64,000 bases of DNA from Actinophytocola gossypii (GCF_025165815.1 NZ_JAFFZE010000009.1:1-64000); one strand, 5' to 3'. Counted from the stretch's first letter, positions 35,733 to 46,258 are shown. Notes: generated by a model from the letters alone, not told the origin. Program-made: numbers and translations.

Positions 35733-36545
35733 ATGCCGGGAACCGTGGGCTCGTTCGGTGCGTGGGTGGCGGCCAGCCATCCGTTGCCCGGGTTGGTGGT
35801 GACGGTGGTGGCCGCCGGGCTCGCGGTGACGGCGGGGCATTCGCCGGGCGGCGTCGCCGGGGTGACCGTGGCCGTGTTCGCCGGGCAGTTGTCCGTGGGG
35901 TGGCTCAACGACGTCGTCGACGCCGACCGGGACGCCGTGGTGGGGCGGACGGACAAGCCGGTGGCGGCGGGGCGGGTCGGCCGCCGCGCGGTCGGGCGGG
36001 GAGTGGTGGTCGCCGCGGTGCTGGCGGTGGGGCTGTCCCTGCTGTCCGGCGTGCCAGCGACCGCGGCGCACGTGGGCGCGTTGCTGTCGGCCTGGGCGTA
36101 CGACCTGGGGGTCAAGGCGACGGCCTGGTCGATCGTCCCCTACGCGGTGTCGTTCGGGCTGTTGCCGGCGTTCGCGACCATCGGGGCCACCGGGCACTGG
36201 CCGCCGTGGTGGATCACGGTCGGGGCCGCGGTGCTCGGCAGTGCCGCGCACGTCGCGAACGTCCTGCCGGACATCGACGACGACACCGCGACCGGGGTCG
36301 TGGGACTGCCGCACCGGATCGGCGCCACGGCCAGCCGGTTCCTCGCGGCCGCGCTGGTGCTGGCCGCGTCCGTGGTGCTGGTGGCCGGACCGCCCGGGGC
36401 GGCCTCCGCGCTCGGGATCGCCGCCCTGGTCGTCGCCTGTCTGGTCGTCGGCGGGGGACTGGTGGCGCGGCGGCGGGCCGCGTTCCACGCGGTACTAGTC
36501 GTCGCGGTCCTCGACGTGGTGCTGCTGCTCGCCACGGGCGCGTGA
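35733..36545 (+). CDS. UbiA-type prenyltransferase (270 aa)
   Basis: A polytopic membrane protein with about seven to eight transmembrane segments and the first aspartate-rich motif NDVVDADRDAVVGRTDKP, which binds the prenyl diphosphate through magnesium. A second acidic motif (LPDIDDDTATGV) follows, as expected. ATG 35733 gives the normal family start. The gene is near a type III PKS, methyltransferase and acyl-CoA dehydrogenase, a combination known from actinobacterial prenylated resorcinol/quinone pathways. Its last 51 bp overlap the 3' end of the SDR gene on the other strand. Confidence 0.85.
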   Translation: MPGTVGSFGAWVAASHPLPGLVVTVVAAGLAVTAGHSPGGVAGVTVAVFAGQLSVGWLNDVVDADRDAVVGRTDKPVAAGRVGRRAVGRGVVVAAVLAVGLSLLSGVPATAAHVGALLSAWAYDLGVKATAWSIVPYAVSFGLLPAFATIGATGHWPPWWITVGAAVLGSAAHVANVLPDIDDDTATGVVGLPHRIGATASRFLAAALVLAASVVLVAGPPGAASALGIAALVVACLVVGGGLVARRRAAFHAVLVVAVLDVVLLLATGA

Positions 36546-37370
36546 GACCAGCTCGGACTGGTAGCGCCGGGTCCAGCGGGCCACCAGGGGTGCCACCGGC
36601 GCGAGCGCGAGGTCGAGGACGACGCTGAACGGCGGTACCGCGGCCAGCCGCGCGGGTCCGAGCCAGCGCGGCACGGCGACGGTCCGGTGGCCGTGCCCGG
36701 TCAGGCACCGGTACACCTCGTCGGCGACCTGGTCCGGGCCCGCGCCGAACGAACGGCCGCGCCTGCCCTCCTCGGCGGTCGGACGCAGGCCGCCGGCGCG
36801 CAGCAGCCACTCGGTACGCACCGGGCCCGGCTCGACGGTGTGGATCCGGACTCCGTGCGGCACCTCCCGCCGCAGGCCGTGCACGAGCCCGTCGACCGCC
36901 GCCTTGGTGGCCGAGTACATCGCCAGCGGCGGCACCGGCACCACCCCGGCGAGCGAGGAGATCATCACCACGTCGCCGCGCCGGTCCGCGAGGTGGGGGA
37001 GGGCCCGCCGGGTCAGGTCCGCGACCGCGACCACGTTCAGGTCGACCATGGCCTGTACGGCCTCGGTGTCCAGCTGGGTGAACAGCCCGACCCGGCCCTG
37101 GCCGGCGTTGTTGACCAGCGCGTCGAGCCTGCCGTACCGCTCGACCACGTGGTCGACCAGCTCGCCGCGCTGCCGGGGATCGGTGAGGTCGCACGGCACG
37201 GCGTGGACGCCGGCCGCGCGCAACCGGGTCTCGTCCCTGGCGCACGTGACGACCGTCGCGCCCTCGGCCAGCAGCCTCGTGACGACGGCGGCTCCGATCC
37301 CGGCGGTGCCGCCGGTCACCAGGACCACCCGGTCGCGGACGGTTCGTTTCGTGAACATGCCGGTGGGCAT
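36495..37370 (-). CDS. Short-chain dehydrogenase/reductase (291 aa)
   Basis: A classical SDR with TGGTAGIG cofactor loop, NNAGQGRVG, and the catalytic Ser-Tyr-Lys set in MISSLAG and YSATKAA. A C-terminal extension (LAAVPPFSVVLDLALAPVAPLVARW) looks hydrophobic and may tether it to the membrane. ATG 37370 or 37358 can both serve as start; neither has a strong ribosome binding site. It lies on the opposite strand within the type III PKS locus. Substrate unknown. Confidence 0.85.
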   Translation of the reverse strand: MPTGMFTKRTVRDRVVLVTGGTAGIGAAVVTRLLAEGATVVTCARDETRLRAAGVHAVPCDLTDPRQRGELVDHVVERYGRLDALVNNAGQGRVGLFTQLDTEAVQAMVDLNVVAVADLTRRALPHLADRRGDVVMISSLAGVVPVPPLAMYSATKAAVDGLVHGLRREVPHGVRIHTVEPGPVRTEWLLRAGGLRPTAEEGRRGRSFGAGPDQVADEVYRCLTGHGHRTVAVPRWLGPARLAAVPPFSVVLDLALAPVAPLVARWTRRYQSELVSRARGEQQHHVEDRDD

Positions 37371-37415
37371 ACCCGCCGGGCGCGTACTCACCCCACTTTC
37401 GGGTACACGCCGCGC

Positions 37416-38138
37416 GTGCCAACGACCCGGTTCCGGCCCAACGACGTCGCGCTCTACGACGCGAACGTCGAGCAGTGGTGGCGGCGGAGGGGCGTGTTCG
37501 CGATGCTGCACTGGCTCGCCGCGGCCCGCGCCGAGCTGGTCCCGCCCGCCCCGCGACCGGGCGCGGTGCTGCTCGACCTGGGCTGTGGCGCCGGGCTGCT
37601 CGCGCCGCACGTCGCCGACAAGGGCTACCGGCACGTCGGCGTCGACCTCTCGCCCGAGACGGTCCGGCTGGCCGGCGCGCACGGCGTGCACGCGGTCCGC
37701 GGCGACGTGCTGTCGATCCCGGCGGCCGACGAGTCGGCGGACGTGGTGGTCGCCGGCGAGATCCTGGAGCACGTGCCGGACCTGCCGCGTGCCGTCGCGG
37801 AGGCGTGCCGGGTGCTGCGGCCCGGCGGGTCGCTGGTGCTGGACACGCTCGCCGCCACCGCGGTCTGCCGGTGGCTGGCGATCGGCGTCGCCGAACGGGT
37901 GCCCGGCCTGGCCCCGCGCGGCGTGCACGACCCGGCGCTGCTGGTGGACCGGTCGCTGCTCGTGCGGGAGTGCGGGCGGCACGGTGTGGGGTTGGCTCTG
38001 CGGGGTATCCGCCCGTCGGCGACCGGGCTGATCGCCTGGCTCCTCCGCCGGGCGGACACGGTCGCGATGGTGCCGACCCGGTCGACCGCCGTGCTGTTCC
38101 AGGGGTACGGCACCAAGACCGGCACGAGGGAAGGATGA
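37416..38138 (+). CDS. SAM-dependent methyltransferase, UbiG-like (240 aa)
   Basis: A class I methyltransferase with motif I in LLDLGCGAGLLAPHVADKG, followed by VGVDLSPETV and the post-I acidic residue, and EILEHVPDLPRAVAEACRVLRPGG. The layout (DANVEQWWRRRGVFAMLHWL at the N-terminus) matches the UbiG/Coq3-like group that O-methylates phenols and hydroquinones. The GTG start lies 45 bp from the divergent SDR start. The end overlaps the next gene by ATGA. It probably methylates the phenolic product of the type III PKS. Confidence 0.87.
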   Translation: MPTTRFRPNDVALYDANVEQWWRRRGVFAMLHWLAAARAELVPPAPRPGAVLLDLGCGAGLLAPHVADKGYRHVGVDLSPETVRLAGAHGVHAVRGDVLSIPAADESADVVVAGEILEHVPDLPRAVAEACRVLRPGGSLVLDTLAATAVCRWLAIGVAERVPGLAPRGVHDPALLVDRSLLVRECGRHGVGLALRGIRPSATGLIAWLLRRADTVAMVPTRSTAVLFQGYGTKTGTREG

Positions 38139-39295
38139 CGGTGTCCGCGATCCCCCGAGCCCGGTCGGTGGCCGAGCGCATGTCCGCACGGGCCCAGGCC
38201 TACGACGCGTCCGGCGAGTTCCCCTCGGCCGACTTCGACGACCTGCGCGACGCCGGGCTCCTCGGCCTGATGGTGCCCCGCCGGCTCGGCGGGCTCGGGG
38301 CGTCCTTCGCCGAGTACGCCGACGTCGCGGTCGAACTGGGCGCCGGAGCAGGGGCGACCGCGCTGATCTTCAACATGCACGCGTCGGTGACCGGGGCGCT
38401 GGCGCACACCCCGGACGACCTGGTGCGCGCGTTCGGCGCGCCGGACAGCTTCTTCGAGTCCCGCGACCGGGTGCTGCGGGCCGCCGCCGACGGCTCGCTG
38501 TACGCGGTCGCGATGAGCGAGCGCGGCGTCGGCTCGCGGCTGTCCAAGGTCGCCACCGCCTACGAGCGCACCGCCGCCGGCTTCCGGATCACCGGCAGCA
38601 AGACGTTCGTCTCCGGCGCCGGGCACGCCGACGCCTACCTGGTCGCCGCCAGGGACCACACCGCCGACGAGCCGCGCGTCTCCTACTTCCTGGTCCCGGC
38701 GGGCGACGGCGTGCGGGTCGAGCCGACCTGGGACGCGCTCGGCATGCGCGCCACCGGCAGCCACGACCTGCACCTGGACACCGAGGTCGGCCGGGACGCG
38801 CTGGTCGGCGGGATCGAGGGCGCCGCGCTGCTGCTCGCCCAGGTCATGCCGCAGTGGCTGGTCGCCTCCTACGCGGCGGTCTATGTCGGTGTCGCCCGCG
38901 CCGTGCTCGACCACGGGGCGAAGCACCTGCGCGAGCGCGGCCTGCACACCCTGCCCGCGGTACGCGCCAGGATGGGCCGGGCCGACACCCGGGTCGCGGC
39001 CGCGGCGCTGGTCGTCGCCGAGGCGGCACGGCGGGTCGCCGAGGACCCGGGCGGCCAGGAGACCAACCGCTGGGTGTGGCGGGCCAAGCTGGCCGCGGGC
39101 GACACCGCGGCGGAGGTCGCCTCGAGCGTGCTGGAGGCGGCGGGCGCCTCGGCCACCCGTCGAGGCCATCCGCTGGAACGGCTCTACCGCGACGCCCGCT
39201 GCGGTGCCCTGCAACCGGCCACCTCCGACGTGTGCGCGGACTGGCTGGGTGCCCGCGCGGTCGGCGACGACCCGGACGAGGCACCCCGGTGGTGA
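38135..39295 (+). CDS. Acyl-CoA dehydrogenase family protein (386 aa)
   Basis: A full-length flavin-dependent acyl-CoA dehydrogenase fold: N-terminal helices (FDDLRDAGLLGLMVPRRLGG), the FAD contact region AMSERGVGSRLSK, GSKTFVSGAGHADAYLVAA in the beta domain, and a C-terminal helical domain. It starts in the stop codon of the methyltransferase (ATGA) and overlaps the type III PKS start (GTGA), so the three are one translation unit. It could desaturate an acyl-CoA starter or hydroxylate an aromatic ring, as some members of this fold do. Confidence 0.87.
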   Translation: MTVSAIPRARSVAERMSARAQAYDASGEFPSADFDDLRDAGLLGLMVPRRLGGLGASFAEYADVAVELGAGAGATALIFNMHASVTGALAHTPDDLVRAFGAPDSFFESRDRVLRAAADGSLYAVAMSERGVGSRLSKVATAYERTAAGFRITGSKTFVSGAGHADAYLVAARDHTADEPRVSYFLVPAGDGVRVEPTWDALGMRATGSHDLHLDTEVGRDALVGGIEGAALLLAQVMPQWLVASYAAVYVGVARAVLDHGAKHLRERGLHTLPAVRARMGRADTRVAAAALVVAEAARRVAEDPGGQETNRWVWRAKLAAGDTAAEVASSVLEAAGASATRRGHPLERLYRDARCGALQPATSDVCADWLGARAVGDDPDEAPRW

Positions 39296-40344
39296 GCCAG
39301 GGCGTGACCGCGGTGCTCACCGGCATCGGCACCGCGCTCCCACCGGTCACCGACCAGCGGGCGTTGTGGGACGGGTACTTCCGCGACCACTTCGCCGGTG
39401 GCCGCGCCGCGGAACGGATCTTCACCGGTGCCGGGGTGGTCCGCCGGCATGCCGTGGTCAGCCCGCTGGACCAGGACCTGTCCGGGTGGTCCACCCAGGA
39501 GCGGATGGAGCTGTACGACCGGTACGCGCCGCCGCTGGGGCACCGCGCGGTGACCGGCGCCCTCGCCGCCGCCGGCCTCGACCCCGCCGACGTCGGCCAG
39601 CTCGTCGTCGCCTCCTGCACCGGTTACGCGGCGCCGGGCCTGGACGTGCGGCTGGCCGCGTCGCTCGACCTGGCCGCCGACACCCAGCGCCTGCTCGTCG
39701 GGCACATGGGCTGCTACGCCGCGCTGCCCGCCCTGGCCGGCGCGGGCGACTTCGTGACGGCCAGGGGGAGGCCCTCGGTGCTGCTGTGCCTCGAGCTGAC
39801 CTCGCTGCACCTGCAACCACCCACCCCGGACGTCCAGCAGGTCGTGTCGCACGCGTTGTTCAGCGACGCCGCCGTCGCCGTCGTCCTGCGACCGGGTGGC
39901 GGACCGGGGCTCGAACTGGTCGACACCACCGCGGTCACCGATCCCACCACCGCCGACCACATGACGTGGGCGGTGACCGACCGCGGGTTCCGGATGACCC
40001 TGTCCCCGCGCGTCCCCGACGTGCTCGCCAAGCACGTCCACGCCACCGTCGAGAACCTGTTGGTCCGGCACGGCCTCACCACGCGTGACGTACGCGGCTG
40101 GGCCGTGCACCCCGGCGGCCCGCGCATCCTCGACACCGTGCGGGACGTGCTCGACCTGCCGGCCGAGGTGCTGCGGCACTCCCGGCACGTGCTGCGCGAA
40201 CACGGCAACTGCTCCTCGGCGACGGTCCTGCTCGTGCTCGACGACCTGCTCACCACCGGCGGGCTCCGCGCCGGTGACCCGGTGCTCGCCATGGCCTTCG
40301 GTCCGGGCCTGACCCTCTACACCGCGCTGTTACGGGTGACCTGA
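39292..40344 (+). CDS. Type III polyketide synthase (350 aa)
   Basis: A chalcone-synthase-type thiolase fold with the catalytic cysteine (Cys141 in GHMGCYAALPAL), histidine in WAVHPGGPRILD, asparagine in EHGNCSSATVL and the family GFGPG loop as AFGPGLTLY. It condenses malonyl-CoA units on an acyl-CoA starter to make pyrones, resorcinols or phloroglucinols. GTG 39292 overlaps the previous stop. Codon 347 is TTA, a rare leucine codon that in streptomycetes can place a gene under bldA control. The last 28 bp overlap the convergent cutC-like gene. Confidence 0.92.
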   Translation: MSQGVTAVLTGIGTALPPVTDQRALWDGYFRDHFAGGRAAERIFTGAGVVRRHAVVSPLDQDLSGWSTQERMELYDRYAPPLGHRAVTGALAAAGLDPADVGQLVVASCTGYAAPGLDVRLAASLDLAADTQRLLVGHMGCYAALPALAGAGDFVTARGRPSVLLCLELTSLHLQPPTPDVQQVVSHALFSDAAVAVVLRPGGGPGLELVDTTAVTDPTTADHMTWAVTDRGFRMTLSPRVPDVLAKHVHATVENLLVRHGLTTRDVRGWAVHPGGPRILDTVRDVLDLPAEVLRHSRHVLREHGNCSSATVLLVLDDLLTTGGLRAGDPVLAMAFGPGLTLYTALLRVT

Positions 40345-41063
40345 CACAGCTCGGCCGCCTCGTCCTCGTCGGTGTCGAACCGGTCGGACCCCGCGGGCGC
40401 CCCGACACCGGCGAACGACACCGCACCGGCACCCGCCGCGCCGGCCGGCCGGCGCGGGGCCGCGTGCAGGTCGCGTACGCCGGTCGCGTCGAGGACCCGC
40501 CGGGCGTTGCCGGCTCGCACCCCGCCGCAGGCCATCACCGCCACCCGCCCGTCCGCCCGCTCGACCAGCTCCCGGACCAGCCCCAGCCCGTCGAGCACCG
40601 ACCGCCGCCGACCCGACGTCAGCACCCGGGCGAAGCCGAGCGCGGCCACGTCCTCCAGCGCCCGCACCGAGTCCTCGGCGACGTCGATCGCCCGGTGGAA
40701 CGTGACCGGCAGCCCGCCGGCCGCCGCGACCAGGCCGGCGCACTCCCGGTCGACCCGCCCGGCGTTGTCCAGCGCCCCCACCACGACCCCCGCCGCCCCG
40801 CACTCCCCGGCCAGGACGACGTCCCGCCGCATCACCGCCAGCTCCTCCGGCGCGTAGTGGAACCCACCCGGCCTCGGCCGGACCAGCACGTGCACCTCGA
40901 CCCGGTCCCCGGCCAGCGCCACGGCCCGCTCGATCAGGCCCGCGCTCGGCGTCAGCCCGCCCTCGGCCGCCGCGGCGCACAGCTCCACCCGGTCCGCTCC
41001 GGCCCGCACGGCCGCGAGCACCCCGGCGATCGAGTCCACACTGATCTCCACCCGCACCGTCAT
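40317..41063 (-). CDS. cutC: Copper homeostasis protein CutC family (248 aa)
   Basis: A TIM-barrel protein of the CutC family with the characteristic N-terminus (VEISVDSIAGVLAAVRAGADRVELC), LVRPRPGGFHY, VTFHRAID and LTSGRR motifs. The family is named for copper tolerance, but its enzymatic role is not settled. Length matches the family. It is convergent with and overlaps the type III PKS gene by 28 bp, and has no obvious functional link to it. Confidence 0.9.
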   Translation of the reverse strand: MTVRVEISVDSIAGVLAAVRAGADRVELCAAAAEGGLTPSAGLIERAVALAGDRVEVHVLVRPRPGGFHYAPEELAVMRRDVVLAGECGAAGVVVGALDNAGRVDRECAGLVAAAGGLPVTFHRAIDVAEDSVRALEDVAALGFARVLTSGRRRSVLDGLGLVRELVERADGRVAVMACGGVRAGNARRVLDATGVRDLHAAPRRPAGAAGAGAVSFAGVGAPAGSDRFDTDEDEAAELCQVTRNSAV

Positions 41064-41088
41064 GCCGCCAGCATGGACACCGGCCCGC

Positions 41089-41928
41089 TCACTCGTCGAA
41101 CCCGGTGTCGCGGGCGACCGACTCCCAGGCGGCGATCTCGGTCCGCACGGCGTCGAGGTGGGCGAGGATCGTGTCCACCGAGTCGTCGCCGAGCGGCAGC
41201 CGCAGCGGGGTGTCGTCCGCCGCCAGCGCCGTGCGGATGGCCTCGGCCGCCTTGACCGGGTCGCCCGCCTGCCCGCCGTGCCCGGTTCGGACGAAGGTCC
41301 TGGTCCGGCCCGCGCTGTCGGCGTAGACCGGATCCTCCGCGCTGAAGTACGCCGCGCCCGCGCCGAACAGGTTCGTGCGGAACGCGCCTGGCTCGACCAC
41401 CAGCACCTTGACGCCGAACTCCCCGACCTCGGCGGCCAACGCCTCGGACAGCCCCTCCAGGGCGAACTTCGTCGCGCAGTACGCGGAGAAGCCGGGCATC
41501 GTGACCTGGCCGCCGACGCTGCTCAGGTTCACGATCGCGCCGCTCCGCCTGGCCCGCATCGCCGGCAGTACCGCGCGGATCAACGCCGCCGGCCCGAAGA
41601 AGTGCAGGTCGAACAGGTGACGGAGCTCGTCGTCGGTGGTCTCCTCGACCGCGCCGACCTGGGTCCGTCCGGCGTTGTTCACCAGCACGTCGATCCGGCC
41701 GTGCCGGCTCAGCACGTCCGCGACCGCCTCGTCGATCCGCGCGGTGTCGGTAACGTCCAGCCGCACCGGGTCCACCTGGTCGGGATGGGCGGCCACCAGG
41801 TCCGCCATCGTCTCCGGTCGCCGGACGGCCGCGACGACCGTGTCCCCCGCGGCCACCGCGTCCTCGGTGATCGCCCGGCCGAAGCCGCTGTTCGCGCCGG
41901 TCACCAGCCACACTCTCGGGTTCGTCAT
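41089..41928 (-). CDS. Short-chain dehydrogenase/reductase (279 aa)
   Basis: A classical SDR with TGANSGFGRAIT, DVTDTARIDEAV, NNAGRTQVG, and the catalytic tyrosine and lysine in YCATKFALEGLSEAL. It belongs to the common group of oxidoreductases that begin WLVTGANSGFG. It is divergent from a LysR regulator 62 bp away, the standard arrangement for control of a single target gene. Confidence 0.9.
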   Translation of the reverse strand: MTNPRVWLVTGANSGFGRAITEDAVAAGDTVVAAVRRPETMADLVAAHPDQVDPVRLDVTDTARIDEAVADVLSRHGRIDVLVNNAGRTQVGAVEETTDDELRHLFDLHFFGPAALIRAVLPAMRARRSGAIVNLSSVGGQVTMPGFSAYCATKFALEGLSEALAAEVGEFGVKVLVVEPGAFRTNLFGAGAAYFSAEDPVYADSAGRTRTFVRTGHGGQAGDPVKAAEAIRTALAADDTPLRLPLGDDSVDTILAHLDAVRTEIAAWESVARDTGFDE

Positions 41929-41989
41929 GGCTCCACCGTTCCGCGCCGGGCACCGCGTCGTCCAAGACCCGCTGTGATAGCCATTGGTT

Positions 41990-42880
41990 GTGGACGTGCA
42001 CGGGCGGGACCTGGCCTACTTCGTCGCGGTGGCCGAGGAGCTGCACTTCACCCGGGCGGCCGAGCGGATGTACGTGTCCCAGCCGGCGTTGAGCAAGCAG
42101 ATCCGGATGCTGGAGCGGCAGCTCGGCGCGTCGCTGTTCGAACGGGACCGGCGCGAGGTGCGGCTGACGCCCGTCGGCGCCGCGCTGTTGCCGCACGCCA
42201 GGCGGATCGCCGAGGAGTGGTCGGCGGCCAGGGCGGCGATCGAGTCGGCGAAGGCCGCGCAGCGCGCGACGCTGGTGGTCGGCATGAGCACCAGTCCAGG
42301 CCGCGGCCTGCTGCCCGCGTTGCGGTCCCGGCTGGCCGCCGAGTTCCCGGACGCCAGGATCAGGCTGCGTCAGGTCGGCTGGGCGGACCCGGTGGCCGGT
42401 CTCGCCGACGGCACCGCGGACGTCGGCTTCGTCTGGCTGCCGATGCCCGATGCCCACCGGTACCGGTGGGTGGTGGTCGCCAGTGAGCCACGGCTGGTCG
42501 CGCTGCCCGCCGGGCACCCGCTCGCCGGTCGGGCGACGGTCGCGTTCGCCGACCTGCTGGACGAACCGTTCCTCGCGCTGCCCGAGTCGGCCGGCGCGGC
42601 GCGCGGGTACTGGCTCGCGCTGGACGCCAGGGGCGGCCGGGCGCCGGTCATCGGCGGGGAGATCAACAGCGCGGAGGAGACCCACGAGGCGGTGGCCAAC
42701 GGCGACGGGGTGGTGCTGCTGGCCGAGGGCAACGCGCCGCTGGTCGCCAGGGACGACGTCGTGGTCCGTCCGGTCACCGGCGTGGCGCCCAGCGAGCTCG
42801 CCGTCGCCTGGCGGGCGGACGACGAACGTCCACTGGTCCTCGGCTACGCCCGCGCGGCGCTCGTATTGACGAAATCTTGA
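41990..42880 (+). CDS. LysR-family transcriptional regulator (296 aa)
   Basis: The N-terminal winged HTH is clear (LAYFVAVAEELHFTRAAERMYVSQPALSKQIRMLERQLG), and the rest is a periplasmic-binding-like effector domain. GTG 41990 or GTG 41996 can serve as start, with the HTH beginning a few residues later. It most likely controls the divergent SDR gene and itself. The effector is unknown. Confidence 0.9.
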   Translation: MDVHGRDLAYFVAVAEELHFTRAAERMYVSQPALSKQIRMLERQLGASLFERDRREVRLTPVGAALLPHARRIAEEWSAARAAIESAKAAQRATLVVGMSTSPGRGLLPALRSRLAAEFPDARIRLRQVGWADPVAGLADGTADVGFVWLPMPDAHRYRWVVVASEPRLVALPAGHPLAGRATVAFADLLDEPFLALPESAGAARGYWLALDARGGRAPVIGGEINSAEETHEAVANGDGVVLLAEGNAPLVARDDVVVRPVTGVAPSELAVAWRADDERPLVLGYARAALVLTKS

Positions 42881-42912
42881 CGCCCCCGCTCACACCGCGC
42901 TGTTGTGCGTGA

Positions 42913-42928
42913 TTGAACAGCTGTTTAA
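42913..42928. promoter_or_regulatory. Palindromic operator before a TetR gene
   Basis: TTGAACAGCTGTTTAA is a near-perfect 16-bp palindrome with a perfect AACAGCTGTT core. It ends 9 bp before the GTG of the TetR regulator and is well suited to autoregulation of the regulator and the ABC exporter downstream. Confidence 0.65.
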
Positions 42929-42937
42929 CCTGGTGGT

Positions 42938-43606
42938 GTGTCAGCGAGCAACGACGAGACCGCCGCGAAGGCAGGCGCCACCGCCGACCGGATCCGCGAT
43001 GCAGCCATCGCGCGGTTCGGCCAGGACGGGTTCGGCGCCGGGCTGCGGGCGGTCGCCGCTGACGCGGACGTGACCGCGGGTCTGGTCGTGCACCACTTCG
43101 GCTCGAAGGAAGGGCTGCGCAAGGCCTGCGACGAGCACGTGTTGGCGGTCATGCGCGAGCAGAAGACCAAGGCGCTGACCGACGGCACGGCCGGCATGCT
43201 GATGGCCCAGATGGCCGAACTCGAGCACTACGCGCCGATCGTGCTCTACCTGATGCGCAGCCTGCAGACGGGTGGCGAGCTGGCGGCCACGCTCATCGAG
43301 CAGATGACCGAGGACGCGGACGCGTACCTGGCCGCGGGCGAGGCGGCCGGGGTCGTGCTGCCCAGCAGGGACCGGGCGGCACGCACCCGTTACCTGGCCT
43401 ACCAGAGCGCGGGCGGCATGCTGCTGTGGTTCACGCTGCACGGGTCGAACACCGATCCCGAGGAGTTCCGGAAGTCGTTCCGCCGCTACGTGGAGGAGCT
43501 CGCACCGCCCGCCCTGGAACTGTTCACCCAGGGCCTGCTGGTCGACCGGTCGATGCTCGACGCCTTCCTGATGTACGTCCCGGATCCGCCAGCCGGCGAG
43601 CGCTAG
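42938..43606 (+). CDS. TetR-family regulator of the ABC exporter (222 aa)
   Basis: The N-terminal TetR helix-turn-helix is visible (RIRDAAIARFGQDGFGAGLRAVAADADVTAGLVVHHFGSKEGL). The C-terminal ligand domain is helical. The start is a GTG directly behind a palindromic operator, with no clear ribosome binding site, so the transcript may be nearly leaderless. The ABC ATPase and permease genes follow, an arrangement typical of drug or polyketide-antibiotic exporters controlled by a TetR repressor. Confidence 0.9.
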   Translation: MSASNDETAAKAGATADRIRDAAIARFGQDGFGAGLRAVAADADVTAGLVVHHFGSKEGLRKACDEHVLAVMREQKTKALTDGTAGMLMAQMAELEHYAPIVLYLMRSLQTGGELAATLIEQMTEDADAYLAAGEAAGVVLPSRDRAARTRYLAYQSAGGMLLWFTLHGSNTDPEEFRKSFRRYVEELAPPALELFTQGLLVDRSMLDAFLMYVPDPPAGER

Positions 43607-43661
43607 TCACCACACCCCGCTCGGGGCCCCCACATCATCCACGCCACTCACACGATGAGGC

Positions 43662-44566
<905 letters not shown>

Positions 44567-44570
<4 letters not shown>

Positions 44571-46231
44571 TGGCCACCGCGACGACCACCACCAGCCGCG
44601 CCGCGCACGCCGTCCAGCGCGACTCCGCGACCCGCGGCACCGGCGTCCTGCTGCGGTTCATGCTGCGGCGCGACCGGATCCGCTTCCCGGCCTGGACGCT
44701 CGGGCTCACCCTGCTGATGACCTACTTCGCCACCGCGCTGGAGACCCTCATCAAGACGCCGGAGGACCTGCGCGGACTGTCCGCGTTCTCCGCCAGCCCG
44801 GTCGGCGCGTTGTTCGGCGGCCCCGGGTTCGGGTTCGACGACCTGACCCTCGAACGGTTCCTGGCCGGGCAGTACGGGCTCTACATCGTCCTCGGTGCCG
44901 GGCTGATGGGTCTGCTCACCGTCGTCCGGCACACCCGCGTCGAGGAGAGCTCCGGCCGGGCCGAACTCGTCCGGGCCAACGTCGTCGGCCGGCACGCCCA
45001 GCTCACCGCGGCGTTGGCGCTGAGCGCGCTGATGGCCGTCGCGGTCGCGGTGCTCGTCGGCGGGATGATGGCCGGCCGCGGCTTCGACCCGGGCGGCTCG
45101 CTGCTGTTCGGCGCCGCCATCGGCGCGGCCGCGCTCGCCTTCGCCGGCATCGCGGCGGTCACCACCCAGCTGTCGGAGTACCCGAGGGCCACCTCCGGCA
45201 TGGCGGGTGCGGTGCTCGGGGCCGCGTTCGTCCTGCGTGGACTGGGCGACATGGCCGCGGTCCAGGGCGCCGGCCCGGCCTGGCTGTCGTGGCTGTCGCC
45301 GCTCGGCTGGTCGCAGCAGACCGCGCCGTACGTGCACGATCGGTGGTGGCCGCTGGTGATCACGCTGGCCTTCGCCGGTGCCGCGGCCGCGGCCGGCTAC
45401 GCGCTCTCCGCCCGCCGCGACCTCGGCGCCGGTCTCGTGCCGCCCCGCCCGGGGCCGCCCCGGGCCGCGCCCTGGCTGCGTGATCCGCTCGCGCTGGCGT
45501 TCCGCCTCCAGCGCGCGAGCCTGATCGGCTGGACCGTGGCCCTGCTCGTCGGCGGCGTCGCGTTCGGCGCGTTCACCCAGCCGATGCTCGACGGCTTCGA
45601 GGACGCGCCGGCGGACCTGGTCGCCGTCATGGGCGGCTCGGCGGACATGCTGTCCGGTTTCCTCGGCCTGATGGGCCTGACGATGGCGCTCGTCGTCGCG
45701 ATCTTCGCCGTGCTGGCCGTGCACGCCCTGCGCGCCGAGGAGACCGAGGGACGCGCCGAACCGGTGCTGGCGACGGCGGTCGGCCGGCCAGCCTGGATCG
45801 GCGCGTACCTGACGGTGGCCGCGGCCGGCGTGCCGTGGCTGCTGCTGACCGCCGGCGTCGGCATGGGCGTCGGAGCCGCGGTGAGCACCGGCGACGCAGG
45901 CCTGATCGACGATCTCGTCCTCGGCCACCTCGCGCACACCCCGGCCGTGTGGTCCGTGCTCGCACTCGGCGCCCTGCTGTACGGCGCCGCGCCCCGGGTG
46001 CTGCCCGCGACCTGGGCCGTCGTCGCCTACGGGACGGTCGTCGGGTTCTTCGCACCGATCCTCGAACTCCCCGACGGCGCGATCCGCGTGTCGCCGTTCG
46101 AGCACGTCGGCGAGTACCCGCTCGTCCCGGTCGACGTCACCGCGGTGCTCGTCCTGACGGTGCTGGCCGCACTGGTGGCGTACGCCGCCGTGGTCACCTT
46201 CCGGCGCCGCGACCTGACCACACCGAGCTGA
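44567..46231 (+). CDS. ABC exporter permease, polyketide antibiotic transporter type (554 aa)
   Basis: A large membrane protein with two homologous halves of about six transmembrane segments each. Both halves carry the AEExxGRAE-like loop after the third segment ([22 protein letters not shown] and [20 protein letters not shown]), typical of this exporter family. The GTG start overlaps the ATPase stop, with an ATG as second codon. Together with the ATPase it should export hydrophobic compounds. Confidence 0.9.
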
Positions 46232-46258
46232 GCCACAGCAACGCGGCGATCGCGTCGA

